From Planctomycetota bacterium (GTDB lineage Bacteria; Planctomycetota; UBA1135; GCA-002748355): a stretch of DNA of 64,000 nucleotides. The stretch is taken from NCBI GenBank assembly GCA_020638795.1, contig JACKHW010000012.1, forward strand, positions 15,503 through 79,502, read 5' to 3'. Positions 46,351-53,916 of this stretch are shown here, one piece after another. Position numbers and translations under genes: made by a program. The notes beneath the pieces were generated by a model. The model did not search any database. It saw nothing but the letters and a program-made list of their open reading frames with translations, and was not told the DNA's origin. Position 1 is the first letter of the stretch. Every line of letters starts with the position of its first letter.

Positions 46351-47142
46351 CTACCGGAAAAAGCGACGTCGCAATCGCCATGGCACGACTCGCATCAGCA
46401 CGACGCTCGAGACGAGCATCCAGACGACGCTACCCCACATCGAAGTCGTGACTTCGCCGTGACTCAATCCACGACACACACGCACCGCGTGATACAGCGG
46501 CGTGAACCATGCGATCTGCTCTCCGTGCGCGAAGCGATCGACCGGATAGAAGATGCCCGAGAAGAGGAAGAGCGGCGTCAACCAGAGCGTGTAGTAGAAC
46601 GAGTAGAGGTCGATGACGCGGATGCACGACGTGTAGAGCTGCCCGATCAGCGCGAACATCGCTCCGATCAGCGCGAGCATGACCGGCAACAAGAGCGCCC
46701 ATGGACTCGTGACGATGGGCGGCCCGAAGAGGCTCATCACGCTCACGACGATCAAGAAGACGACGCCGTACATCATCGCGCGCACGATCGCCCACAGGAG
46801 TTCGCCGAACGCGATGTCCTGGATCTGTGCCGGCGTCGCGAGGTATGCGTCGTAGAGCTTGGCGAACGTCATCCGCACGAACATGTTGTACGTCGTCTCG
46901 AACGACGCGCCGTTCATCGCGGCCGACGCCATGAGTCCGGGTGCGAGCCACGCGATGAAGTCCTTCCCCTCGAGGCCTTCGCGCATGTAGTAGCCGAGAC
47001 CGATTCCGAGACCGAGCAGGTACAACACCGGCTCGAAGAAGTTCGGCAGGATGTTGAGCCACCAGGTCCGACGATAGTCGGTCGCGTTGCGCATGAAGAC
47101 CGCGAACGCCATCCGCAGATCGATGTCGCCCGGCAACCTCAT
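46351..47142 (-). CDS. ABC-2 type exporter permease (NodJ/DrrB-like)
   Basis: A 263-residue inner-membrane protein with six hydrophobic segments and the ABC-2 signature region near the C-terminus (LYSFYYTLWLTPLFLFSGIF, YPVDR, then WFTPLYHAVRVCRG). The sequence RTWWLNILPNFFEPVLYLLG and GLGYYMREGLEGKDFIAWLA near the N-terminus fits the NodJ/DrrB subgroup, which exports lipid-linked sugars, polyketides or drugs. Its ATG overlaps the ATPase gene's stop by four bases (ATGA). The substrate cannot be told from sequence; no biosynthetic gene is fused or adjacent. Confidence 0.88.
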   Translation of the reverse strand: MRLPGDIDLRMAFAVFMRNATDYRRTWWLNILPNFFEPVLYLLGLGIGLGYYMREGLEGKDFIAWLAPGLMASAAMNGASFETTYNMFVRMTFAKLYDAYLATPAQIQDIAFGELLWAIVRAMMYGVVFLIVVSVMSLFGPPIVTSPWALLLPVMLALIGAMFALIGQLYTSCIRVIDLYSFYYTLWLTPLFLFSGIFYPVDRFAHGEQIAWFTPLYHAVRVCRGLSHGEVTTSMWGSVVWMLVSSVVLMRVVPWRLRRRFFR

Positions 47143-48074
47143 GAGAGCCCGTGCCCGGTGAGCGAGAGGAAGACGTCTTCGAGATTGGCGGCGCGAACGC
47201 GCGCATCGGTTCCGTCACGGAGTTCGAAGAGGCGGCGGAGGAGCGCTTCCCCATCCGTGCCGTAGAAGAGGAGTCGATCCGCGAGCTCGACACGCGCGAG
47301 CGCGACCGGGCCGAAGTGCTCGTGCAGCCGCCGCCGCTCGGCAGCTTCGGGAACGACGATCTCGAGCACCTGCGGAGGCACGTTGTCCGCGATCAACCCG
47401 GCCGGCGTCCCTTCGGCCACGATCTTGCCCTCGTCCATCACGACGAGTCGATCGCACAGCTTCTCGGCTTCGTCCATGTAGTGCGTCGTGAGCACGATCG
47501 TCGTGCCACGATCCCCGAGCGCGATGAGCTTGTCCCACAACGCGCGGCGTGCGCGAGGGTCGAGCCCGGTCGTCGGCTCGTCGAGCACGAGCACGTCGGG
47601 AACGCCCAACAAGCCGCGAGCGATCTGCACGCGGCGCTTGAGCCCACCGGACAACTCGGCAACCGGCGAAGTCTTGCGATCCTCGAGCTCTGCGAAGTCG
47701 AGAAGTTCTGAGATTCGCGTGCGGCGAGCCTCGCCGCGAAGCCCGTAGAAGCGCGAGAAGACCTCGAGGATCTCCCGTGCCGTCATGCGTTCGTCGAGGT
47801 TGTACTCCTGCGGTACGACACCGAGCCGAGACTTGATCGCCCTGTCGTTCTGCGGGATCGCCTCGTGACCGAGCACACGCAGAACGCCATCGTCGACGGG
47901 CGTCGCGCGATAGATCATCCGCATCGTCGTGCTCTTGCCCGCGCCGTTGGGCCCGAGAAAGCCGAAGAACTCGCCGCGCTCGATCCGGAAGTCGACGCCG
48001 TCGACGGCCGCGCGATTGCCGTACCGCTTGGTGAGCCCGCGCGCTTCGATGGCTGGCCCCGATTCGTCAGCCAT
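47139..48074 (-). CDS. ABC transporter ATP-binding protein (NodI/DrrA-like)
   Basis: A 311-residue ATPase that drives the ABC-2 permease encoded by the overlapping downstream gene. All motifs are present: Walker A FLGPNGAGKSTT, Q-loop VVPQEYNLD, signature LSGGLKRRVQIARGL, Walker B VLVLDEPTTGLD and switch His in VLTTHYMDEAEKLCDR. A C-terminal 80-residue extension (QVLEIVVPEAAERRRLHEHF, then AANLEDVFLSLTGHGLS) is typical of DrrA/NodI exporters. The start is set at ATG 48074, since the in-frame ATG four codons earlier adds nothing recognisable. It is divergent from the secreted-protein gene, sharing a 263-bp intergenic region. Confidence 0.93.
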   Translation of the reverse strand: MADESGPAIEARGLTKRYGNRAAVDGVDFRIERGEFFGFLGPNGAGKSTTMRMIYRATPVDDGVLRVLGHEAIPQNDRAIKSRLGVVPQEYNLDERMTAREILEVFSRFYGLRGEARRTRISELLDFAELEDRKTSPVAELSGGLKRRVQIARGLLGVPDVLVLDEPTTGLDPRARRALWDKLIALGDRGTTIVLTTHYMDEAEKLCDRLVVMDEGKIVAEGTPAGLIADNVPPQVLEIVVPEAAERRRLHEHFGPVALARVELADRLLFYGTDGEALLRRLFELRDGTDARVRAANLEDVFLSLTGHGLS

Positions 48075-48337
48075 GCGAGAGGTCATGGGGACTCGGCAGC
48101 GTGTTCAAGAACTCGGACATGCAATGGATTTCGAAGGTCGTTTTCCCGAACCACGCACACGGAAGCCGCGGACTCCACCACGGATGCGCTCGAATCGATA
48201 CCATGGTGCCGCGGGTCCCCCGCACTCGAAACCCTCTTTCTCTCAACATGAAACGGGACACGTTCGACTCGACCGATAACGATCGAAGCACGCTTCGCCC
48301 ACCGAACCGAGTCGGAACGCTCTCGCCTGGAGGAATC

Positions 48338-49696
48338 ATGAAGCGCATCTCGTTCGCATTCACCGCCCTCTGCTCACTGCCCGTGCTCACCCGTGCACAG
48401 GTGCAACCTGGTGAATACCTCTTCTCAGTACAGAACACGACGACGACCGTGCACGAGCTCTGGTCCGTCGATACGCAGACGCGGAAGGCGACCCAGCTCA
48501 CGATGTCGCCATCGGTCCAGATCAATTGCATCACGATGCTGTCGAACGGCCTCGGCTACATCGGCACCGTCGACGACCCACCACAGATTCATCGCATGAC
48601 CTTGGCCGGGACGACCGCGACGATGACCGCGATGTTCAAGACGAGCAACGCGCTCGCGGGGCAGACCAATATCGCGCAGATTGCTCGCGTTGGCGGAAAC
48701 CTGTACTTCTCCACCAACCCGGGTGGGTCGGTGTATTCGATACCGATCGGCGGCGGCGTCGATCCGACGCTCGTCTACGACCTGACGACCGTGACCGGTT
48801 TCCCGACGAGCGGGCTCGTCAACGCGCTCGCTGGCGACGGCGCGGGCAAGGTCTGGGCCGCCGTCTGGACCGTGGGTGAGATCTACGAGATCGACGTCTC
48901 GGCGACGACGCCCACGGCCAAATTCTTGACGACGCTGCCCGTCTCGAAGTTGTCGACGACGACCACGGGTTTCTATCCCGTCAACATGCATTACCGCGCG
49001 AACAAGCTCGAGTGCTTCGGACTCTATGGGGACGTCGTCGTTCTCGATCCGGCGACGCTCAAGGTCGACAACCACTGGTATGCGGTTTCGCCGACCCAGA
49101 CGGGGTTCACGACCTCGAAGAACTGCGGCATCTACAACCCGGACCAAGGCGACTACACAATCGGCTCGCGAGACGGCTGTCTCGACGTCGTCGTGCCGGT
49201 CGGTGGCGGCCAGATCGCGCGCGCGGACGTGCAGGGCATCGGTGCTGGAGCACTCGGGACCAACAACAGCGTCAATGGCGTCTACTACAACCCGGTCGGA
49301 GCGAGCTACGTCGCCTATGACAGTGGCTGCAACGGCCAGACGACGCACGCACCGACGTCGACGGGTCGCGGTGCGGGCAACAAGGGAAACACGAAGTTCG
49401 CCTTCGGCCTCGACACGTGCCCCGCGGGCCAGAACATCGCGATCCTGCTGATCGGCGCGAACAAGCTCAAGATCGACCTGGCGGGACTCGGACTGGGTGG
49501 CTGCAACTTGCTCAACGATGCACTCTTCACCCTGCCGATCCTGACCGACAACGCGACCGTCGACGGTTTCGGCTCGGCGACGATTCCGGTGCCGTTGCCG
49601 AATGCCAGTCTGACGCTGCACACGCAGTGGTTGATCTACCACGTCACGAACAAGCGCTTCGAAGCGATCAGCGACGGACGCACGTTGACGCTGTGA
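48338..49696 (+). CDS. Secreted protein with propeller-like body and lineage-type C-terminal domain
   Basis: A 452-residue exported protein without a recognised function. The ATG at 48338 follows a strong Shine-Dalgarno sequence (tggaggaatc) and gives a signal peptide MKRISFAFTALCSLPVLTRA. The frame is open far upstream, but those codons are non-coding in character. The body has repeated four-strand-like units (ELWSVDTQTRKATQLTMSPS, ITMLSNGLGYIGTVDDPPQI, LVNALAGDGAGKVWAAVWTV, YNPDQGDYTIGSRDGCLDVV), resembling a beta-propeller. The last 100 residues (NIAILLIGANKLKIDLAGLG, ATIPVPLPNASLTLHTQWLI) are the module shared with the proteins at 7357, 27335 and 44221. A bipartite hairpin follows the stop. 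Confidence 0.68.
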   Translation: MKRISFAFTALCSLPVLTRAQVQPGEYLFSVQNTTTTVHELWSVDTQTRKATQLTMSPSVQINCITMLSNGLGYIGTVDDPPQIHRMTLAGTTATMTAMFKTSNALAGQTNIAQIARVGGNLYFSTNPGGSVYSIPIGGGVDPTLVYDLTTVTGFPTSGLVNALAGDGAGKVWAAVWTVGEIYEIDVSATTPTAKFLTTLPVSKLSTTTTGFYPVNMHYRANKLECFGLYGDVVVLDPATLKVDNHWYAVSPTQTGFTTSKNCGIYNPDQGDYTIGSRDGCLDVVVPVGGGQIARADVQGIGAGALGTNNSVNGVYYNPVGASYVAYDSGCNGQTTHAPTSTGRGAGNKGNTKFAFGLDTCPAGQNIAILLIGANKLKIDLAGLGLGGCNLLNDALFTLPILTDNATVDGFGSATIPVPLPNASLTLHTQWLIYHVTNKRFEAISDGRTLTL

Positions 49697-49702
49697 GTGC
49701 AA

Positions 49703-49731
49703 CTCCTGGAGCGCGGTGACCGCCCCAGGAG
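49703..49731 (+). promoter_or_regulatory. Bipartite hairpin after the secreted gene, covering the next gene's Shine-Dalgarno
   Basis: Arms ctcctgg (49703-49709) and ccaggag (49725-49731) pair perfectly. Inside them gcggt (49713-49717) and accgc (49719-49723) form a second perfect dyad around one base. There is no T-tract. The right arm overlaps the AGGAGG (49727-49732) that precedes the GTG at 49743. The fold could both end the upstream transcript loosely and hide the ribosome-binding site of the next gene. Confidence 0.4.
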
Positions 49732-49742
49732 GAAGCGCTGGC

Positions 49743-50354
49743 GTGACTCGCGAGCGCCACGGACTTGGTTACGATAGCAACGTGAGCAAGATCACGAGTG
49801 AGGTCGCGTTCCAACGCGCAGTCGAGATGTTGCACGCGAAGGGCGACGTGATCGATGCACTACCGAAGTCCGTGGCGACATACCTGCGTGTCCACGCTGC
49901 ACAGGGGATGATCGACAACGGCGGCTATCCGTACTTCTTCGGGAGCAATTGGCCGGGAACTCCACCTTACGAGGACTTCATCGCTTCCTATCGCGCGATC
50001 GGTTGCCAGGAGCAGGCCACCGAATTGGAGCGCGTCGTCGCGACGTTCGGTTTCGACGAACCGCATCGGCACGAAGTGCTGCGCCAGCGCTTCATCGAAG
50101 AGCACTACGACAAGGATGCCATGGCCGTCGTGACGTGGGGCAATGCTCTGTGCGGCGACGAGTCGGTCTGGCAACACCTCGATGCCTTCGCCGAGCGTCA
50201 CTCCGAGGATTTTCTCGACCACGATCCAGACGAACAACCGGATCGACATGGAGCCAGACGCGTCGGTCCTTGGATCCTCGTGGCGATCCTCGGACTCACG
50301 TTGGTCACGCTCTTCGCCCTCGGCAACTTCTCGCGAATCGCGAGATGGTTCTAG
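49743..50354 (+). CDS. DMP19/DUF4375-domain protein with C-terminal membrane helix
   Basis: About 203 residues. The middle (MIDNGGYPYFFGSNWPGTPP, YEDFIASYRAIGCQEQATEL) has the NGG-aromatic-F pattern and helix arrangement of the DMP19 (DUF4375) domain, a fold reported to mimic DNA in one family member. An acidic linker (HSEDFLDHDPDEQPDRHG) and a single C-terminal transmembrane helix (VGPWILVAILGLTLVTLFAL) follow, making it a tail-anchored protein facing the cytoplasm. Function is unknown. I favour GTG 49743, which has AGGAGG 10 bases upstream; GTG 49782 would remove 13 residues before the first conserved helix and lacks a ribosome-binding site. It converges with the enoyl-CoA hydratase gene. 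Confidence 0.7.
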   Translation: MTRERHGLGYDSNVSKITSEVAFQRAVEMLHAKGDVIDALPKSVATYLRVHAAQGMIDNGGYPYFFGSNWPGTPPYEDFIASYRAIGCQEQATELERVVATFGFDEPHRHEVLRQRFIEEHYDKDAMAVVTWGNALCGDESVWQHLDAFAERHSEDFLDHDPDEQPDRHGARRVGPWILVAILGLTLVTLFALGNFSRIARWF

Positions 50355-50424
50355 AGTGACTCACCGCGACGGCGAGCGCTTCCGACGCGCCGGTGAATCC
50401 TGAGAGAACCTCCGATGAGGCGAC

Positions 50425-51174
50425 TCACCGCTCGCGCGAAGCGCCGAGCGTGCGCTCGACGTAGCGACGCATCGCGTCGCGACAGGCATCGCTCTTCCAC
50501 ACTGCTCGCAACTTGCCCTCGTGCGCGAGTGCACTCCGGTAGCGCTCCATCGCGGGACGGCGCAACGCGCGCTTGGTCTCTCGGAATGCTGCCGGGCAGA
50601 TGTCGGCGAGGGCGCGTGCACGCTCGATCGATCGGCCCTCGAGGCGATCCGCTTCGATGACCTCGTCGACGATTCCGAGAGCGGCGGCTTCCTCCATCGG
50701 GATCGTCTCGCCGCGCAACAAGAGCCGGGTCCATGTGGCACGCGGTGCTCGATCGCGCACGATTTCGAGCGGCATCGCGGGGAACGGCACACCGACGAGC
50801 AGTTCGGGAACGCCGATTCGGCCCGCACCGCGCCCAGCGATGGTCTCGTCGCACGCGAATGCGAGAACGCCACCACCGGCGATCGCGTGTCCGTTGAGAC
50901 AAGCGACGTGCGGGACGTCGGTCGTGAACAGCGCGCGAAAACATGCATCGAGGCGGTCGAGGAACGCGTCGACGTAGTCGTCGCCTTCCTCGAGGAAGCG
51001 GCGCAGATCGACGCCGGCCGAGAAGATGCTCCCCGTCCCGACCAAGACACACGCCGGTGCATCCTGCTCGAACTGCGCCCGCAGCTCCTCCAAGAACTCG
51101 AGGTCGAGGGCATTGGCCCGTCCGTGATGCATCCGCACGATGTGGATGCCGTCCCGTTCGTCGCGTGTCAGCAC
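50425..51174 (-). CDS. Enoyl-CoA hydratase/isomerase (crotonase) family protein
   Basis: A 249-residue crotonase-fold enzyme acting on acyl-CoA. The two oxyanion-hole segments are clear: VLVGTGSIFSAGVDLRRFLE and HVACLNGHAIAGGGVLAFAC, with IGVPELLVGVPFP in the next position. The usual first catalytic glutamate of true hydratases (GGG-x-E) is replaced (GGGVLAF), whereas the glutamate in PELLVG is kept. It may therefore be an isomerase, a hydrolase or another crotonase rather than a beta-oxidation hydratase. The frame extends upstream, but GTG 51174 (LTRDERDGIHIVRM) gives the family's normal N-terminus. It lies 60 bp downstream of tRNA-Val on the same strand. Confidence 0.82.
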   Translation of the reverse strand: MLTRDERDGIHIVRMHHGRANALDLEFLEELRAQFEQDAPACVLVGTGSIFSAGVDLRRFLEEGDDYVDAFLDRLDACFRALFTTDVPHVACLNGHAIAGGGVLAFACDETIAGRGAGRIGVPELLVGVPFPAMPLEIVRDRAPRATWTRLLLRGETIPMEEAAALGIVDEVIEADRLEGRSIERARALADICPAAFRETKRALRRPAMERYRSALAHEGKLRAVWKSDACRDAMRRYVERTLGASRER

Positions 51175-51234
51175 AGGGTGGACGATACGCGGACGGACCG
51201 GACCGGGCGACCTCAGTGAGGCCCTACCCCGATG

Positions 51235-51311
<77 letters not shown>

Positions 51312-51752
51312 CTTCTGTCGCGCCGAACGCGGCTAGCTTGCACTGTGGCAGCGGCGTTTCGGCAACGCGCGGACGCAGACGATACGCGAGCCAGTGCCCC
51401 CGAAATCGAAGTTCGTTGGAAATGTTTCCGGGCCCCACTTCGGAAATCCGGGCGACTCGTCGATTCGGATGAGCGGCGTTTCTCGTCTGCCGGGGTGGGG
51501 AAGGCTCGTGCTCACGGCGTGTTCGATTCGCTCGAGATGCTGCGAAGCTACGCATCCCGTGGCAGTGCAACGGAATCATGCATCGAAGGGTGACCCCTGT
51601 GACTCGCAACACTGGCGTAGAATTCGGTCGATGCTGTCCCCGATTTCCTTTGCGAGAACAAAGGACAAGAGCCGCGGACACGAACGACAGGCACGACCCG
51701 CGGCATTCGGGGACGCGGCGAAATCGCCGCTGCCTGGCACTATCCGATCACC
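51312..51752. other. Intergenic region without a convincing gene
   Basis: About 440 bp between tRNA-Val and the sigma-factor gene. The open frames here are Arg/Ser-rich and lack start signals or conserved features. Two dyads are visible. TTTCCG/CGGAAA arms with a 10-base loop lie near 51424-51446. A perfect gcggcga-aa-tcgccgc palindrome lies at 51715-51730, 22 bases before the sigma-factor ATG, and could be an operator or leader hairpin. Promoters for both flanking genes must lie here, but I cannot place them. Confidence 0.4.
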
Positions 51753-52463
51753 ATGGAACGACCTCACCGAGCAGACGACCCCTTCGGGTCCGTGGATCCG
51801 ACGACGGAGGGTCAACCAGAACGCGGTGCACGATCCGCTCGCTCGTCGCGGATGTCACAGTCCGGGGCGGCGTCACCAGATGCGCCCAAGGTCGCGGCGC
51901 ACGACGTCTTCGAGATCCTCGTCCGTGAACACGAGCCGCGGTTGCGCGCCTACGTCGCGACGCTCGTGCGCGACTCGGCAGCGATCGACGATCTCGTGCA
52001 AGAAGCGTTCGTCGTCGCGTGGCGGAATCTCGCGCGCTACGACCGCGCACTACCATTCGGGCCGTGGATCCGCGGAATCGGGCACAAGCTGTGCCTCGCG
52101 CACCATCGCAAGCGTCAGCGATCGAAGCTCGCCTTCGTCGGTGACGACGTGATGCAGCACTTCGATCATCTGTTCGCCGAACTCGACGCGCATGGCGGCG
52201 ACACGCTGCAGGACGAACTCGCGAGCCTTCGCATCTGTTTCGACAAACTGCCTGAGCACCAGCAGAACGTGCTGCGGCTTCACTACGAGGATCAGCTCGA
52301 CTGCGGCGCGATCGGACAGAACACCGGACGCACGCGCGAGGCCGTGAAGAAACTCCTCCAACGTGGCAGGGCGTGGCTCGGCGACTGCATCGCACAGCGG
52401 CTCCAGGCGATGGGACTCGACGCGATCGGCGATGGTGCGGCGCCCTCACGGGGGAACGCATGA
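51753..52463 (+). CDS. ECF-type RNA polymerase sigma factor
   Basis: A 236-residue sigma-70 family protein of the extracytoplasmic-function type. Region 2 spans about residues 52-115: LVREHEPRLRAYVATLVRDS, AAIDDLVQEAFVVAWRNLAR (the -10-binding helix) and GPWIRGIGHKLCLAHHRKRQ. Region 4 is at the C-terminus (KLPEHQQNVLRLHYEDQLDC, GAIGQNTGRTREAVKKLLQR), with the HTH for the -35 box. An N-terminal 45-residue polar extension precedes region 2; ATG 51852 is an alternative start without most of it. Its stop overlaps the ATG of the membrane protein downstream, which is likely to be its regulator. The target promoters are unknown. Confidence 0.9.
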   Translation: MERPHRADDPFGSVDPTTEGQPERGARSARSSRMSQSGAASPDAPKVAAHDVFEILVREHEPRLRAYVATLVRDSAAIDDLVQEAFVVAWRNLARYDRALPFGPWIRGIGHKLCLAHHRKRQRSKLAFVGDDVMQHFDHLFAELDAHGGDTLQDELASLRICFDKLPEHQQNVLRLHYEDQLDCGAIGQNTGRTREAVKKLLQRGRAWLGDCIAQRLQAMGLDAIGDGAAPSRGNA

Positions 52464-53686
52464 GTCCTGTCGACGAATTCGATTTGGAGCCGTTCGGCGG
52501 TGACTCTGTCGACGGTGACTCTGTCGACGGTGACTCTGTCGACGGCGACTCGGTCGATGGCGACTCGGTCTGTGGTCGCGATCGAGATGGCGGCGCCCAT
52601 GACGGCACGCTCGACGCAGCTGCGTCGAGCGAGGCGGAAGCGCAGCGCGCGGCGCGGCAGCTCTTTGCGCACGCTCTGTTGCTCGCGTCGGCAGAACACA
52701 CGCGCACGGGCGCAGGCGGCAGAGACGCTCGGACGCGGGCGATTCTCGATCGCATTCGCGACGAAGCCACATTTGCGCCGGAGCGCGCAGGCGGAACGCT
52801 CGCGCGCAGAATCGCGTGGCGCTGGCTGGCAGCGGCGGCCCTGTTGCTCGCGGCAACGGTCCTCGTCTACTGGCCGTCCGGCGGCCCGACGCAGGCATGG
52901 GCGGACGAACTCGCTGGGCGCGCACTGACACATGCCTCGACGACGCGCAACGTCTACGACCTCGACGTCGCGTTCGTCCACGAAGGAGCGACCGTGCTCA
53001 CCAAGTGGGAGGCTGCGCTCGCGGCGGAGAATCGGTTCCACATTCGGCTGCTCGACGGAGGCGGATTCTTGCCTCGCGGTATCGAATTCGGGTCCGACGG
53101 CAAATCGCTTTGGGCCAAGAGTCGGGTCGGGTCGGCATTCGAACTCCCGTTCCACGATCCTGCCATGCTGCCGTGGGCCAACGTCGGGCCCGAGATCGCT
53201 TACTACGAGTTGCGGCCGTTCCTCGAAGCGAGCCACGGCAACCTGCGCTTGCGCTTGCTCGGCTTCGAAGGCGAACGCCGCGGCGAACGCATCGTGACCC
53301 TCGGCGGTCCATACGATCGACGCATCGAGCATGCGCGGCCGCGCTATGACGCCGAGAACCGTCGCTGGACGACGACGGTCGACGTGATCGAGGTCGAGGG
53401 CAACATCCGGCTCTCGATCGACGAGGCGTCCGGGCAATTGCTGCATCTTCACAAGACCCACATCCCGAAGGGCAAGCCCGCTAGCGGAGGCCCGATCGCC
53501 TCACGCGTCACGATCGACCTGAAACGCCGCACGGCGAGCGGCTCCGCGGACGACGCAGCCTTCGACTTCGATCCCCCCCGCCTCCGCACACCGCCACTCC
53601 TCAAGGCCACGATGTGGTTCGGCACCCTGGGCCGCAGCGCCGCCGAGGCCGTGCGCCGCAAGCGCGCCCGCGAGACGGACCGCTAG
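52460..53686 (+). CDS. Membrane-anchored partner of the ECF sigma factor (putative anti-sigma), with acidic 5-residue repeats
   Basis: A 408-residue single-pass membrane protein. The cytoplasmic N-terminus has five tandem GDSVD-type repeats (residues 14-38), then a helical segment with an Arg-rich stretch. A transmembrane helix follows (IAWRWLAAAALLLAATVLVY, about residues 115-135). The 270-residue periplasmic domain is beta-rich (ENRFHIRLLDGGGFLPRGIE, NIRLSIDEASGQLLHLHKTH) and resembles LolA/DUF2092-like lipid-binding shells. It overlaps the sigma gene as ATGA, the normal arrangement of sigma/anti-sigma pairs. I see no zinc-binding anti-sigma motif, so the anti-sigma role rests on context. 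The periplasmic domain could sense lipids or lipoproteins. Confidence 0.65.
   Translation: MSPVDEFDLEPFGGDSVDGDSVDGDSVDGDSVDGDSVCGRDRDGGAHDGTLDAAASSEAEAQRAARQLFAHALLLASAEHTRTGAGGRDARTRAILDRIRDEATFAPERAGGTLARRIAWRWLAAAALLLAATVLVYWPSGGPTQAWADELAGRALTHASTTRNVYDLDVAFVHEGATVLTKWEAALAAENRFHIRLLDGGGFLPRGIEFGSDGKSLWAKSRVGSAFELPFHDPAMLPWANVGPEIAYYELRPFLEASHGNLRLRLLGFEGERRGERIVTLGGPYDRRIEHARPRYDAENRRWTTTVDVIEVEGNIRLSIDEASGQLLHLHKTHIPKGKPASGGPIASRVTIDLKRRTASGSADDAAFDFDPPRLRTPPLLKATMWFGTLGRSAAEAVRRKRARETDR
52499..52573 (+). repeat. 15-bp tandem repeat, five copies, inside the anti-sigma-like gene
   Basis: Three identical units ggtgactctgtcgac are followed by two diverged units starting ggcgactcggtc. The unit is a multiple of three, so copy-number changes would lengthen or shorten the acidic N-terminus by GDSVD steps without breaking the frame. 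The last unit ends in a Cys codon in place of Asp. Confidence 0.9.
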
Positions 53687-53690
53687 CCCG

Positions 53691-53759
53691 CGCACGAAAG
53701 GTGCCAGGGACAAAACCCCGTACTTTCGCGCGTGAAATGACCCTGGCACCTTTCGTGCG
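53691..53759. repeat. REP-like perfect 19-bp inverted repeat
   Basis: Left arm cgcacgaaaggtgccaggg (53691-53709) and right arm 53741-53759 are perfect reverse complements around a 31-base spacer. The GGTGCCAGGG/CCCTGGCACC core followed by TTTCG resembles REP/BIME elements mobilised by REP-associated tyrosine transposases; the 5' part of such a transposase gene lies at 63694. The element is 4 bp after the anti-sigma-like gene's stop and may also act as a terminator. Only one copy is found in this window. Confidence 0.65.
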
Positions 53760-53916
53760 GGTCGGCTCAGGTCGGGGGTGGCGTGCTTCCGAAGAGACCT
53801 TGGGGCTGTGAGTTTGCCTTTGGCTGCCGCTGCTTTTCGACACGCTGCATTTCGCAAGGGGCGTTGGATCCCTAGGATCCCTGGCCCGCAATTTTGCCGA
53901 CCTACCGAATCTCGCC

